DNA of 64,000 nt from Streptomyces sp. CB02058 (GCF_001905505.1 NZ_LIPG01000001.1:1116001-1180000); one strand, 5' to 3'; shown: positions 7,511 to 16,790, counted from the first letter of the stretch. Program-made: numbers and translations. The notes: generated by a model from the sequence alone, not told the origin.

Positions 7511-8812
7511 ATGATGCGTACGCGTCCGCTGAAGGTGGCGCTGCTGGGCTGTGGAGTGGTCGGCTCAGAGGTGGCGCGCATCATGACGACGCACGCCGAC
7601 GACCTCGCCGCGCGCATCGGCGCGCCGGTCGAGCTCGCCGGTGTCGCCGTCCGCCGGCCCTCCAGGGTGCGGGAGGGCATCGACCCCACGCTGATCACCA
7701 CTGATGCGACCGCCCTGGTCAAACGGGGCGACATCGACGTCGTCGTCGAGGTCATCGGGGGCATCGAGCCCGCCCGCACGCTCATCACGACCGCCTTCGA
7801 GCACGGCGCGGGCGTCGTCTCGGCCAACAAGGCGCTGCTCGCCGAGGACGGCTCCGCGCTCCACGCCGCCGCCGAGCAGCACGGCAGGGACCTCTACTAC
7901 GAGGCGGCCGTCGCCGGCGCCATCCCGCTCGTACGGCCGCTGCGCGAGTCCCTCGCGGGGGACAAGGTCAACCGGGTGCTCGGCATCGTCAACGGCACGA
8001 CGAACTTCATCCTCGACAGGATGGACACCAGCGGAGCCGGATACTCCGAGGCGCTCGACGAGGCCACCGCCCTCGGGTACGCCGAGGCGGACCCGACCGC
8101 CGACGTCGAGGGCTTCGACGCCGCCGCCAAGGCCGCCATCCTCGCCGGGATCGCCTTCCACACCCGCGTGAAGATCGGCGAGGTGCACCGCGAGGGGATC
8201 ACCGAGGTCACCGCCGCGGACATCGCCTCCGCCCGCCGCATGGGCTGCACGGTCAAGCTCCTCGCGATCTGCGAGCGCGCCGCCGACGGCAGGTCCGTCA
8301 CCGCCCGGGTGCACCCCGCGATGATCCCGCTCAGCCATCCGCTGGCCTCGGTCCGCGAGGCGTACAACGCGGTCTTCGTCGAGGCGGAGGCGGCCGGGCA
8401 GCTCATGTTCTACGGCCCCGGCGCCGGCGGTGCCCCGACCGCCTCCGCGGTCCTCGGTGACCTGGTCGCCGTCTGCCGCAACATCATCGCCGGGACCACC
8501 GGCCCCGGTGAGTCCGCGTACACGCGCCTGCCCGTCAGTCCCATGGGCGATGTCGTCACGCGCTACCACATCAGTCTCGACGTGGCCGACAAGCCTGGCG
8601 TACTCGCCCAGGTCGCGACGGTCTTCGCCGAACAGGACGTATCCATCGATACGGTCCGCCAGCAAGTCCGACAGGACGGGAGCGGCGAGGCATCCCTCGT
8701 CGTCGTCACCCACCGCGCGCCCGACGCCGCCCTCTCCGGGACCGTCGAAGCGCTGCGCAAGCTGGACACCGTGCGCGGTGTCGCCAGCATCATGCGTGTT
8801 GAAGGGGAGTAA
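7511..8812 (+). CDS. hom: Homoserine dehydrogenase
   Basis: The 433-aa enzyme reduces aspartate semialdehyde to homoserine, the branch point to threonine and methionine. An NAD(P)-binding GCGVVG lies at 14-19, followed by the catalytic domain with NGTTNFI and YAEADPTADVEG. A C-terminal ACT domain (about 350-433, starting near KPGVLAQVA) implies feedback control by an amino acid, usually threonine. It is the first gene of a hom-thrC-thrB cluster: six bases separate it from thrC, whose ribosome site lies inside its 3' end. Two consecutive ATG codons (7511 and 7514) are possible starts. Confidence 0.96.
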   Translation: MMRTRPLKVALLGCGVVGSEVARIMTTHADDLAARIGAPVELAGVAVRRPSRVREGIDPTLITTDATALVKRGDIDVVVEVIGGIEPARTLITTAFEHGAGVVSANKALLAEDGSALHAAAEQHGRDLYYEAAVAGAIPLVRPLRESLAGDKVNRVLGIVNGTTNFILDRMDTSGAGYSEALDEATALGYAEADPTADVEGFDAAAKAAILAGIAFHTRVKIGEVHREGITEVTAADIASARRMGCTVKLLAICERAADGRSVTARVHPAMIPLSHPLASVREAYNAVFVEAEAAGQLMFYGPGAGGAPTASAVLGDLVAVCRNIIAGTTGPGESAYTRLPVSPMGDVVTRYHISLDVADKPGVLAQVATVFAEQDVSIDTVRQQVRQDGSGEASLVVVTHRAPDAALSGTVEALRKLDTVRGVASIMRVEGE

Positions 8813-8818
8813 GGACCC

Positions 8819-9889
8819 ATGACCAGCAAGGGCACCCACCAGTGGCGCGGCATCATCGAGGAGTACCGGGACCGGCTTCCGGTCACGAGCACGACGCCGG
8901 TCGTCACACTCCGTGAGGGCGGCACGCCGCTCGTTCCGGCGCAGGTCCTCTCCGAGCGCACGGGCTGCGAGGTGCACCTCAAGGTCGAGGGCGCCAACCC
9001 CACCGGTTCGTTCAAGGACCGCGGCATGACCATGGCGATCACCCGCGCCAAGGAGGAGGGCGCGCAGGCCGTCATCTGCGCCTCCACGGGCAACACCTCC
9101 GCGTCCGCCGCCGCCTACGCCGTGCGCGCCGGCATGGTCTGCGCGGTCCTCGTGCCGCGCGGCAAGATCGCGCTCGGCAAGATGGGGCAGGCGCTCGTCC
9201 ACGGCGCCAAGATCCTCCAGGTCGACGGCAACTTCGACGACTGCCTGACCCTGGCCCGCAGCCTCTCGGACAACTACCCGGTGGCGCTGGTCAATTCGGT
9301 CAACCCGGTCCGCATCGAGGGCCAGAAGACCGCCGCGTTCGAGATCGTCGACGCGCTCGGCGACGCCCCCGACATCCACGTACTGCCGGTGGGCAACGCG
9401 GGCAACATCACGGCCTACTGGAGGGGCTACAAGGAGTACGCCAAGGACGCGCTCTCCACGCACACCCCGCGCATGTGGGGCTTCCAGGCCTCCGGTTCCG
9501 CGCCCATCGTGCGCGGCGAGATCGTCAAGGACCCGGCCACCATCGCCACCGCGATCCGCATCGGCAACCCGGCCTCCTGGCAGTTCGCGCTGGACGCCCG
9601 GGACGAGTCGGGCGGCTTCATCGACGAGGTGACGGACCGTCAGATCCTGTCCGCCTACCGCCTGCTGGCCTCGCAGGAGGGTGTCTTCGTGGAGCCCGCT
9701 TCGGCCGCTTCGGTGGCCGGTCTGCTCAAGGCCGCCGAAGAGGGCAAGGTCGACCCCGGCCAGAAGATCGTCTGCACCGTCACGGGCAACGGCCTCAAGG
9801 ACCCCGACTGGGCCGTCGCGGGCGCCCCGCAGCCGGTCACGGTCCCGGTCGACGCGGTCACCGCGGCCGAGAAGCTGGGCCTCGCGTAA
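8819..9889 (+). CDS. thrC: Threonine synthase
   Basis: The 356-aa PLP enzyme converts O-phosphohomoserine to threonine. K66 in [10 protein letters not shown] is the PLP lysine. [13 protein letters not shown] and the phosphate-binding PVGNAGNI loop are present. It is the short, actinobacterial-type enzyme, and a GGGAG ribosome site lies upstream of ATG 8819. It belongs to the hom-thrC unit; thrB follows after a 264-bp gap that contains a strong hairpin, so thrB may be partly separate. Confidence 0.97.
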   Translation: MTSKGTHQWRGIIEEYRDRLPVTSTTPVVTLREGGTPLVPAQVLSERTGCEVHLKVEGANPTGSFKDRGMTMAITRAKEEGAQAVICASTGNTSASAAAYAVRAGMVCAVLVPRGKIALGKMGQALVHGAKILQVDGNFDDCLTLARSLSDNYPVALVNSVNPVRIEGQKTAAFEIVDALGDAPDIHVLPVGNAGNITAYWRGYKEYAKDALSTHTPRMWGFQASGSAPIVRGEIVKDPATIATAIRIGNPASWQFALDARDESGGFIDEVTDRQILSAYRLLASQEGVFVEPASAASVAGLLKAAEEGKVDPGQKIVCTVTGNGLKDPDWAVAGAPQPVTVPVDAVTAAEKLGLA

Positions 9890-9903
9890 CCAGCCGTACG
9901 GCA

Positions 9904-9930
9904 GCTCTCCGCCCTTCCGGGGCGGAGAGC
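9904..9930 (+). terminator. Hairpin after thrC
   Basis: GCTCTCCGCCC (9904-9914) pairs perfectly with GGGCGGAGAGC (9920-9930) over a five-base loop, 14 bases after the thrC stop. It lacks a U-tract, and may terminate or stabilise the hom-thrC transcript. The remaining spacer to thrB (to 10153) shows no clear -35/-10 pair. Confidence 0.6.
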
Positions 9931-10153
9931 GCATGGGAGGCGTGCGACACGCATCGTGCGCCTCCTGTGCGCCCTATGTCGCCACAGAACCTTCCTTCGA
10001 TAAGCTGTACTCAACCCGCCCCGCCGCATCCGCCGCGGTGCAGCAGCCGTCGTGACTGCCGGGTCCCCATTTCCCCGCACAACGGCGACCCCCGCACGTC
10101 GAAGTCCCCTGCTCCACCCTCCCCGCCGCCGTACAGGAAGAGTCGTCCAACCG

Positions 10154-11071
10154 ATGGCCGGTCCCGCGTTCCGAGCCGCCGCCGTCCGGGTGCGCGTCCC
10201 CGCAACCAGCGCCAACCTGGGCCCGGGTTTCGACGCCCTAGGCCTCTCGCTGGGGCTCTACGACGACGTCGTCGTCCGGGTCGCCGACTCCGGGCTGCAC
10301 ATCGACATCGCGGGTGAGGGCGCCGAAACGCTTCCCCGCGACGAGAGCCATCTGCTCGTACGCTCCCTGCGCACGGCCTTCGACCTGCTCGGCGGACAGC
10401 CCCGCGGCCTGGAGATCGTCTGCGCCAACCGCATCCCGCACGGCCGCGGCCTGGGTTCCTCCTCCGCCGCCATCTGCGCCGGGATCGTCGCCGCCCGCGC
10501 CGTGACGACGGGCGGCGAGGCCCGTCTCGACGACGCCGCGCTGCTGGAGCTGGCCACCGAGATCGAGGGGCACCCCGACAACGTCGCCGCCTGTCTCCTC
10601 GGCGGATTCACCCTCGCCTGGATGGACGGCGGAGCCGCCAGGGCGATCAGGATGGACCCCGCCGAGTCCGTCGTGCCCGTCGTCTTCGTCCCGGCCACGC
10701 CGGTGCTCACCGAGACCGCCCGCGGTCTGCTGCCGCGCACCGTCCCCCATGTGGACGCCGTGGCCAACGCCGGCCGTGCGGCCCTGCTCGTCGAGGCCCT
10801 GACCAGGCGCCCCGAGCTGCTGCTGGCCGCCACCGAGGACCGGATCCACCAGGAGTACCGGGGCCCGGCGATGCCGCAGAGCGTGGAGCTGGTGAACCGG
10901 CTGCGCGCCGACGGCGTCCCGGCTGTCATCTCCGGCGCGGGGCCCACGGTGCTCGCGCTGACGGAGGAGGGTTCGGCCGACAAGGTCGCCCGGCTGGCGG
11001 GGGAGGGATGGGCCGCGAACCGGCTCGCTCTCGACGCCTCCGGTGCGAGTGTGCTGCCGCTCGCCGCGTAA
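10154..11071 (+). CDS. thrB: Homoserine kinase
   Basis: The 305-aa GHMP-family kinase phosphorylates homoserine with ATP to make the ThrC substrate. The GHMP signature PHGRGLGSSSAA (95-106) forms the phosphate-binding loop. PATSANLGPGFD (16-27) and the C-terminal SGAGPT motif are both present. ATG 10154 is chosen because the family's conserved N-terminal strand starts seven residues later; the in-frame extension to 10052 is Pro/Arg-rich and lacks similarity. It is the third gene of the threonine branch. Confidence 0.95.
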   Translation: MAGPAFRAAAVRVRVPATSANLGPGFDALGLSLGLYDDVVVRVADSGLHIDIAGEGAETLPRDESHLLVRSLRTAFDLLGGQPRGLEIVCANRIPHGRGLGSSSAAICAGIVAARAVTTGGEARLDDAALLELATEIEGHPDNVAACLLGGFTLAWMDGGAARAIRMDPAESVVPVVFVPATPVLTETARGLLPRTVPHVDAVANAGRAALLVEALTRRPELLLAATEDRIHQEYRGPAMPQSVELVNRLRADGVPAVISGAGPTVLALTEEGSADKVARLAGEGWAANRLALDASGASVLPLAA

Positions 11072-11459
11072 TCGCACGTGATTGCCGGTGCATGAGAGGG
11101 GGAATGTTTGTTGGAGCCGGTAGTGTTAACCTCAAGTCAGCAATCGACGTCTTCGTGGCGCGTTGCTTCGTGTCCCCCTCCGGGACCACCACTCTTCCGG
11201 GAGCCTCCCCGACTGCCTGAGCATCCTGCCTGAGCTTTCGAGCACGCTCCGGAACCGGCACGACACCCTCTTGCTCGTCCAGGAGTGGGCCGAGCAGGGG
11301 GATCTCGCGCCGGAACCCCGCACATTCGTCTCTCCGCCGTACCCGGCGGACCACCGCCCCGGCAAGGTCCGCGATCGACACGATCAACAGACCGCAGTCG
11401 GACAGCACAACCGGTCGCCGAGCCAGAAGGCCGACGTCCGCTCCAGGGAAGGACCCTTC
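11072..11459 (+). promoter_or_regulatory. 388-nt rho leader with a sigma-R-type promoter candidate
   Basis: The stretch between thrB and the rho start holds GGGAAT (11100-11105), a 19-base spacer and GTT (11125-11127), close to the sigma-R (SigR) pattern GGAAT-N18/19-GTT. A TAGTGT -10-like hexamer overlaps it (11121-11126) but has no good -35. The resulting leader would be over 300 nt, cytosine-rich in places (for example 11172-11200), which suits autogenous Rho-dependent attenuation as known for rho in other bacteria. That role is inferred. A short open frame ending at 11220 is not convincingly coding. Confidence 0.4.
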
Positions 11460-13517
11460 GTGAGCGACACCACCGATCTGATGGGCGTGACTGCCGACAA
11501 GAGCGTCGACAGCTCCGTGCCCGCCGAAGGTGCTGCCACTGGCACCACCGCACGGCGCCGCCGCTCCGGCACCGGCCTCGAGGGCATGGTCCTGGCCGAG
11601 CTGCAGCAGGTCGCGTCCGGCCTCGGCATCAGGGGAACTGCGCGGATGCGCAAGAGCCAGCTGATCGAGGTCATCAAGGAGGCGCAGGCCGGAGGCTCCT
11701 CCGCGCCCGCCCCCAAGGCCGCCGCGTCCGCGGGTGCGGACACCGCGAGCAAGCCGAAGCGGCGTGCCACGTCCAAGACACGCACCGGTGACGAGACCGC
11801 AGCCGCGCCGGCCGCCGACAAGGCCGCCGCCCAGCAGCAGATCGACATCCCCGGTCAGCCGGCCAGCGACGACCAGCCCACGGGCGAGCGCCGCCGTCGC
11901 CGCGCCACCGCGCAGGCGGGCAGTCCCGACACCAAGGCCGAGTCCAAGGCGGAGCCGCAGGCCGAGCCGAAGTCCGAGCCCAAGGGCGAGAGCCGCCAGG
12001 ACCGCGCCGAGGAGCGCGGCGAGGCGAAGGCCGACGCGAAGGCGGAGTCCGCCACGGACACCGCCGAGGGCCGCCGCGGAGACCGCCAGGACGGCCGTCG
12101 CGGCGACCGCCAGGACCGCGGCGACCGCGGTGACCGCCGGGAGCGCCAGCGCGACCGCCGCGGCAAGGGCGACGACCAGGGCCAGCAGGGCGGCGGACGC
12201 CGTCAGGGCCAGCAGGGCGGCGGCCAGCAGCAGGGCCAGCAGGGCGGCGGCCAGCAGCAGGACGACGGTTACGACGACGAGGGCGGCCGGCGCGGCCGCA
12301 GGGGCCGTTACCGCGACCGCCGCGGCCGTCGTGGCCGCGACGACTTCGCGACCGACGTGCAGGTGGCCGACGACGACGTCCTGATCCCCGTCGCGGGCAT
12401 CCTCGACATCCTCGACAACTACGCGTTCATCCGGACCTCCGGCTACCTGCCGGGCCCGAACGACGTGTACGTCTCGCTCGCCCAGGTCCGCAAGAACGGC
12501 CTGCGCAAGGGTGACCACGTCACCGGTGCGGTGCGCCAGCCCAAGGACGGCGAGCGCCGCGAGAAGTTCAACGCGCTGGTCCGCCTCGACTCCGTCAACG
12601 GCATGGCACCCGAGACCGGCCGCGGCCGTCCCGAGTTCCAGAAGCTGACCCCGCTGTACCCGCAGGACAGGCTCCGTCTGGAGACCGACTCCAACGTCCT
12701 GACCACCCGGATCATCGACCTGGTCGCCCCGATCGGCAAGGGCCAGCGAGGCCTGATCGTGGCCCCGCCGAAGACCGGTAAGACCATGATCCTCCAGGCC
12801 ATCGCCAACGCGATCACGGTCAACAGCCCCGAGTGCCACCTGATGGTCGTCCTGGTCGACGAGCGTCCGGAAGAGGTCACCGACATGCAGCGGTCGGTGA
12901 AGGGCGAGGTCATCTCCTCGACCTTCGACCGTCCCGCCGAGGACCACACCACGGTCGCCGAGCTCGCCATCGAGCGCGCGAAGCGCCTCGTGGAGCTGGG
13001 CCACGACGTCGTGGTCCTGCTGGACTCGATCACCCGCCTGGGCCGCGCCTACAACCTGGCGGCACCGGCCTCCGGCCGCATCCTGTCCGGTGGTGTCGAC
13101 TCGACCGCGCTCTACCCGCCGAAGCGCTTCTTCGGTGCGGCGCGGAACATCGAGGACGGCGGCTCGCTGACCATCCTGGCCACCGCGCTCGTCGAGACCG
13201 GCTCGCGCATGGACGAGGTGATCTTCGAGGAGTTCAAGGGCACCGGCAACATGGAGCTCAAGCTCGACCGGAAGCTCTCCGACAAGCGCATCTTCCCCGC
13301 GGTGGACGTCGACGCGTCCAGCACCCGTAAGGAAGAAATCCTTCTCGGCAGTGACGAATTGGCCATTGTCTGGAAGCTGCGCCGGGTGCTGCACGCGCTC
13401 GACCAGCAGCAGGCCATCGAGCTGCTCCTGGACCGCATGAAGAAGACGCAGTCCAACGCGGAGTTCCTGCTCCAGATCCAGAAGACGACGCCCGCGCCCG
13501 GTAACGGAAACGACTGA
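11460..13517 (+). CDS. rho: Transcription termination factor Rho with a long disordered insertion
   Basis: The 685-aa hexameric RNA helicase terminates transcripts. Residues about 37-75 form the Rho N-terminal helical (SAP-like) domain. About 76-295 are low complexity: Ala/Lys/Glu-rich, then Arg/Asp/Gly-rich, then three 9-residue Gln/Gly repeats and an RGG-like basic stretch. The cold-shock RNA-binding fold starts near 300 and the RecA-type ATPase has Walker A PPKTGKT near 438, with Thr where E. coli has Ala. Such N-terminal expansions are known in actinobacterial Rho. GTG 11460 fits, with GGGAAGG upstream; an open frame extends to 11163 without family likeness. Confidence 0.95.
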   Translation: MSDTTDLMGVTADKSVDSSVPAEGAATGTTARRRRSGTGLEGMVLAELQQVASGLGIRGTARMRKSQLIEVIKEAQAGGSSAPAPKAAASAGADTASKPKRRATSKTRTGDETAAAPAADKAAAQQQIDIPGQPASDDQPTGERRRRRATAQAGSPDTKAESKAEPQAEPKSEPKGESRQDRAEERGEAKADAKAESATDTAEGRRGDRQDGRRGDRQDRGDRGDRRERQRDRRGKGDDQGQQGGGRRQGQQGGGQQQGQQGGGQQQDDGYDDEGGRRGRRGRYRDRRGRRGRDDFATDVQVADDDVLIPVAGILDILDNYAFIRTSGYLPGPNDVYVSLAQVRKNGLRKGDHVTGAVRQPKDGERREKFNALVRLDSVNGMAPETGRGRPEFQKLTPLYPQDRLRLETDSNVLTTRIIDLVAPIGKGQRGLIVAPPKTGKTMILQAIANAITVNSPECHLMVVLVDERPEEVTDMQRSVKGEVISSTFDRPAEDHTTVAELAIERAKRLVELGHDVVVLLDSITRLGRAYNLAAPASGRILSGGVDSTALYPPKRFFGAARNIEDGGSLTILATALVETGSRMDEVIFEEFKGTGNMELKLDRKLSDKRIFPAVDVDASSTRKEEILLGSDELAIVWKLRRVLHALDQQQAIELLLDRMKKTQSNAEFLLQIQKTTPAPGNGND
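12177..12257 (+). repeat. Three 27-bp tandem repeats inside rho
   Basis: Three in-frame copies (12177-12203, 12204-12230, 12231-12257) encode QGQQGGGRR, QGQQGGGQQ and QGQQGGGQQ. The last two are identical at DNA level, so the number may vary between strains by slippage or unequal crossover. Confidence 0.85.
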
Positions 13518-13533
13518 CCGGACATTTGCGTCA

Positions 13534-13589
13534 GGGCTGTTCAACAGCCCCTGAAATCCGCCCCGTTACTTCGGTGACGGGGCGGATTT
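13534..13589 (+). terminator. Double hairpin terminator of rho
   Basis: A short hairpin (GGGCTGTT/AACAGCCC, 13534-13550) is followed at once by a perfect 13-bp stem (13554-13566 with 13577-13589) ending in a short T run. It efficiently separates rho from the secreted-protease gene. Confidence 0.85.
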
Positions 13590-13674
13590 CTATGTGTAAT
13601 ATCAATGGGCCGTCACTCTCCCCCCACTTACGGCACACATTCTCTGAAATGCCCTTGGACAACGGGAGACTTGC

Positions 13675-15396
13675 GTGCGCATATCGCGTCATGCCGGATC
13701 GATACGAAACTTTCGAAGACTGATAGGCGCCGGCGTCGCGGCACTCGCGCTGCTGGGAAGCGGCCTGGCGGTCAACGCCCAGGCGGCAGAGGGCGGTGAG
13801 CAGTTCCTGCCCCCCAAGGGCGCCACCGTGGTCAGCCCCGCCGGGAAGTCCTCGCGGATCATCGGCGGAACCAGCACCGCATTCAGCAGCGCACCCTGGA
13901 TGGTGCAGATCCTCTTCGAGTACGACAACGACGGTCTGTTCTACTTCACCTGTGGCGGAACACTCGTCGCGCCCAACAAGGTGATGACGGCCGCACATTG
14001 CGTGACGGACGAGAACGGCAAGGCGCTGAACATGACCGGGCAGGGCCTCGTGCTCGCCGGAACGGCCAAGCTGGCGGGCGGCCCGAATGACGAGGGCACC
14101 GCGGTGGGCATCACCCGCTCCTATTTCGCGGGTTCGTACAACGCCGAGGCGATCGACAACGACATCGCGCTTCTGACGCTCTCCAAGCCGCTGTCGTACA
14201 CCCCTGCCCAGCCCGCCTCCTACGGCGACAACGCCCGTTACACCGCGGGCACCGTGGCCACCACGTACGGCTGGGGCATGACGGGTTCCGACTGGGACTT
14301 CTCCCCGCTGTCGGACACCCTCCTGCGCCTGGAGCAGCCGCTGCGCTCGGACGCCGAGTGCTCCGAGAACCTCGACACCGCGGTCAACCTCCCGGGCGCC
14401 TACAAGCCCGGCCACATGATCTGCGCGGGCGTCGGCGGCACCGGGAACGACTCCACGGGCCAGGCCACCTGCCCCGGCGACTCGGGCAGCCCGATGTTCG
14501 TCAGCGGCCGTGTCATCGGCATCACCTCGTGGGGTCCGGCCAGCCAGACCGAGGCCTGCAACATCGCGGGCACGTACGACGCCTACACCAAGGTCGCCAC
14601 GTACTACCGCTCGATCCAGCCGCGGATCGACGACACCAGCTTCAGCGGCGACCACCGGGCCGACCTGTTCGCCCGGACCACCGGCTCGACCGCGTACACC
14701 GCCAACTCCACCGGTGAGGCGCTCGCCGCGCGCAAGGCCTTCGCGGGCTCGTACAGCGCGTACAACCTCATCATCCAGACGGACCTCAACCGCGACGGTT
14801 ACGAGGACCTCATCGCCCGCCAGTCCTCGACGGGCGACGTGTACTGGCTGCACCGCTCCGCGAGCAGCTCGACGTACGCGAAGACGAAGATGTTCAGCGG
14901 CTGGAAGACCGTGCGCGCGATCGTCGCCCCCGGCGACGTGAACAACGACGGCAAGGGCGACGTCCTGGCCGTCACCTCCACCGGCGACCTCATGGTGTAC
15001 CCGAGCTACGGCAACGGGAAGTTCAACACCGCGGTCAAGGCGGCGACCGGCTACCAGGTCTACAACCAGGTCCGCGGTCACGGTGACTTCACCTACGACG
15101 GCAAGAACGACCTGCTCCTGCGCCGCGGCGGCACCAACGACCTCTACCTCGCCAAGGGCACCGGCAAGTCCACCGCCCCGTTCGAGACCCCGGTCAAGGT
15201 CCGCAGCAACTGGTCCGCCTACGACCTGCTGGTCACGCCCGGTGACGTCAACGGCGACGCCAAGTCCGACCTCGTGGCCCGCACCCCCGCCGGAGCGCTG
15301 TACCTCCTCAAGGGCACCGGCGTGGGCACCTCGGAGATCTTTGCCACACAGGTGAAGCTCGGCACCGGCTGGAACAGCTACTACACAATCGGCTGA
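13675..15396 (+). CDS. Secreted trypsin-like serine protease with FG-GAP/VCBS repeats
   Basis: The 573-aa protein starts with a basic N-region and hydrophobic core (about 14-38) ending AQA, a Sec signal peptide. The S1 domain begins at RIIGG (61-65). The triad is H108 (TAAHC), D163 (IDNDIALL) and S270 (GDSGSP). From about 320 on, four or more FG-GAP/VCBS-like repeats with Asp-rich calcium-loop motifs (DLNRDGYEDL, DVNNDGKGDV, DVNGDAKSDL) form a likely beta-propeller for binding or stability outside the cell. GTG 13675 has a GGGAG site. It has its own transcription unit, closed by a strong palindrome. The substrate is unknown. Confidence 0.9.
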   Translation: MRISRHAGSIRNFRRLIGAGVAALALLGSGLAVNAQAAEGGEQFLPPKGATVVSPAGKSSRIIGGTSTAFSSAPWMVQILFEYDNDGLFYFTCGGTLVAPNKVMTAAHCVTDENGKALNMTGQGLVLAGTAKLAGGPNDEGTAVGITRSYFAGSYNAEAIDNDIALLTLSKPLSYTPAQPASYGDNARYTAGTVATTYGWGMTGSDWDFSPLSDTLLRLEQPLRSDAECSENLDTAVNLPGAYKPGHMICAGVGGTGNDSTGQATCPGDSGSPMFVSGRVIGITSWGPASQTEACNIAGTYDAYTKVATYYRSIQPRIDDTSFSGDHRADLFARTTGSTAYTANSTGEALAARKAFAGSYSAYNLIIQTDLNRDGYEDLIARQSSTGDVYWLHRSASSSTYAKTKMFSGWKTVRAIVAPGDVNNDGKGDVLAVTSTGDLMVYPSYGNGKFNTAVKAATGYQVYNQVRGHGDFTYDGKNDLLLRRGGTNDLYLAKGTGKSTAPFETPVKVRSNWSAYDLLVTPGDVNGDAKSDLVARTPAGALYLLKGTGVGTSEIFATQVKLGTGWNSYYTIG

Positions 15397-15441
15397 ATTG
15401 CCTGGTGAGCGCCGGGTTGCCGGCCCGCTCACCCGCTCGTT

Positions 15442-15473
15442 CTGAGGCCCCCGTCCGCGGACGGGGGCCTCAG
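15442..15473 (+). terminator. Terminator of the protease gene
   Basis: A perfect 32-base palindrome, CTGAGGCCCCCGTCCG followed by its exact complement, lies 46 bases after the stop. Confidence 0.85.
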
Positions 15474-15580
15474 CTCGTTGTGCAACGCTTCTCGCTGCTC
15501 CGGCCGTCCCGCCCAGGGGCGCCGGACCACGCCCGTGCACCACGGCAGGGGGTCGCAGCGAGAAGCGGAAGAGGGAGCGC

Positions 15581-16684
15581 ATGAGCGAGCAGAGCAGGAG
15601 CACCGGCCGAATACGCGGTACCGGCAGCCGCCGGAGGAAGCCCTCGCGGGGGCGCCGGATCAAGAGGATCGCCCTGTGGGGCGCCGCCGCCCTGGTGGTC
15701 GTCGGAGGGTCCGGGCTCGGTTACGCCTACTTCACGCTCAACGGGAACCTGAAGGGCGTCGACATCGACGCGGCCCTCGGCACCGAGCGCCCCGACGACG
15801 TGGACGACGGTTCGCAGGACATCCTCGTGCTCGGATCGGACTCCCGCTCCGGCGCCAACGCGAAGTACGGCGACGACCAGGGCTCCGCGCGGTCGGACAC
15901 CGCGATGGTCGTCCACGTCAACAAGGGCCACACGTCCGCGAGCGTGGTCTCCGTCCCGAGGGACACCCTCGTCCAGCGGCCCGCCTGCACGAGCGACACG
16001 ACCGGTGAACAGGTCGAAGGCGCGCGGCAGGCGATGTTCAACACGGCCTACGCCGTCGGCGGGCCCGCCTGCGCGGTGAAGACCGTCGAGGCCATGTCCG
16101 GCATCCGCATGGACCACTACGTCGAGGTCGACTTCACCGGCTTCAAGAAGCTCATCGACGAGCTGGGCGGCGTGAAGATCACCACCTCGCAGGCGATCGA
16201 CGACCCCAACAGCCATCTCGCCCTGAAGCCCGGCACACACACCCTGAACGGCGAGCAGTCGCTCGGCCTCGTCCGTACGCGTGAGAGCGTCGGCGACGGC
16301 AGCGACCTGGGCCGCATCCAGCTCCAGCAGGCGTTCGTGAAGGCGCTGATGGACCAGGCGAAGAGCGTCGGGGTGTTCTCCGAGCCGAAGACCCTCTTCG
16401 GCCTCGCGGACGCCGCGACCAAGGCCGTCACCACCGACTCCGAGCTGGCCTCCGTCAGCAAGCTCACCGGTTTCGCGAACGGGCTCAAGGGCCTCGGCTC
16501 CTCGCACGTCGACATGGTCACCCTGCCCGTCCAGTACGACCCGCAGGACCCCAACCGCGTGCTGCCCCAGAAGAAGGCCGGCAGCCAGGTGTGGGCGGCG
16601 CTCAAGCAGGACAAGGCCATCCCGGAGTCCGCCACCGCCGACTCGGCGGGCGACAAGGGCGACGCGGGGAAGGTCGTGCGGTAG
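15581..16684 (+). CDS. LCP (LytR-CpsA-Psr) family cell-wall glycopolymer transferase
   Basis: The 367-aa protein has a basic cytoplasmic N-terminus, one membrane anchor (about 29-50) and an extracellular LCP domain starting near DILVLGSDSR (about 85-94) with SVVSVPRDT and the FTGFKKLIDELGGV helix. LCP enzymes move polyprenyl-diphosphate-linked glycopolymers such as teichoic acids onto peptidoglycan; Arg and Asp residues in these motifs bind the pyrophosphate. Several paralogues are usual in Streptomyces. GGGAG precedes ATG 15581. The gene lies between a terminator and the rpmE promoters and looks monocistronic. Confidence 0.9.
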   Translation: MSEQSRSTGRIRGTGSRRRKPSRGRRIKRIALWGAAALVVVGGSGLGYAYFTLNGNLKGVDIDAALGTERPDDVDDGSQDILVLGSDSRSGANAKYGDDQGSARSDTAMVVHVNKGHTSASVVSVPRDTLVQRPACTSDTTGEQVEGARQAMFNTAYAVGGPACAVKTVEAMSGIRMDHYVEVDFTGFKKLIDELGGVKITTSQAIDDPNSHLALKPGTHTLNGEQSLGLVRTRESVGDGSDLGRIQLQQAFVKALMDQAKSVGVFSEPKTLFGLADAATKAVTTDSELASVSKLTGFANGLKGLGSSHVDMVTLPVQYDPQDPNRVLPQKKAGSQVWAALKQDKAIPESATADSAGDKGDAGKVVR

Positions 16685-16734
16685 CGGGACACCTCATGTG
16701 ACCGGCCGGTCGCGGAGCGTTCCCCGGAACACAC

Positions 16735-16761
16735 GGGAATATGCGGGGCAGGGTCCTCGTT
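16735..16761 (+). promoter_or_regulatory. Sigma-R promoter of rpmE
   Basis: GGGAAT (16735-16740), exactly 18 bases, then GTT (16759-16761) is a full match to the thiol-stress sigma factor SigR consensus. From memory rpmE belongs to the sigma-R regulon in S. coelicolor. The transcript would have a leader of about 95 bases. Confidence 0.8.
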
Positions 16762-16790
16762 TTGGGAGATACGGCCGGTCCTGGCAGACT
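16762..16790 (+). promoter_or_regulatory. Candidate vegetative promoter of rpmE
   Basis: TTGGGA (16762-16767), a 17-base spacer and CAGACT (16785-16790) fit the HrdB-type pattern. It sits directly after the sigma-R elements, giving rpmE a constitutive and a stress-induced start. Confidence 0.45.

Noticed and set aside
11008..11220. Short open frame at the thrB end and rho leader as a regulatory leader peptide
   Set aside because: It begins inside thrB. The part after 11091 has no convincing ribosome site and no regulatory amino acid run, so coding cannot be supported.
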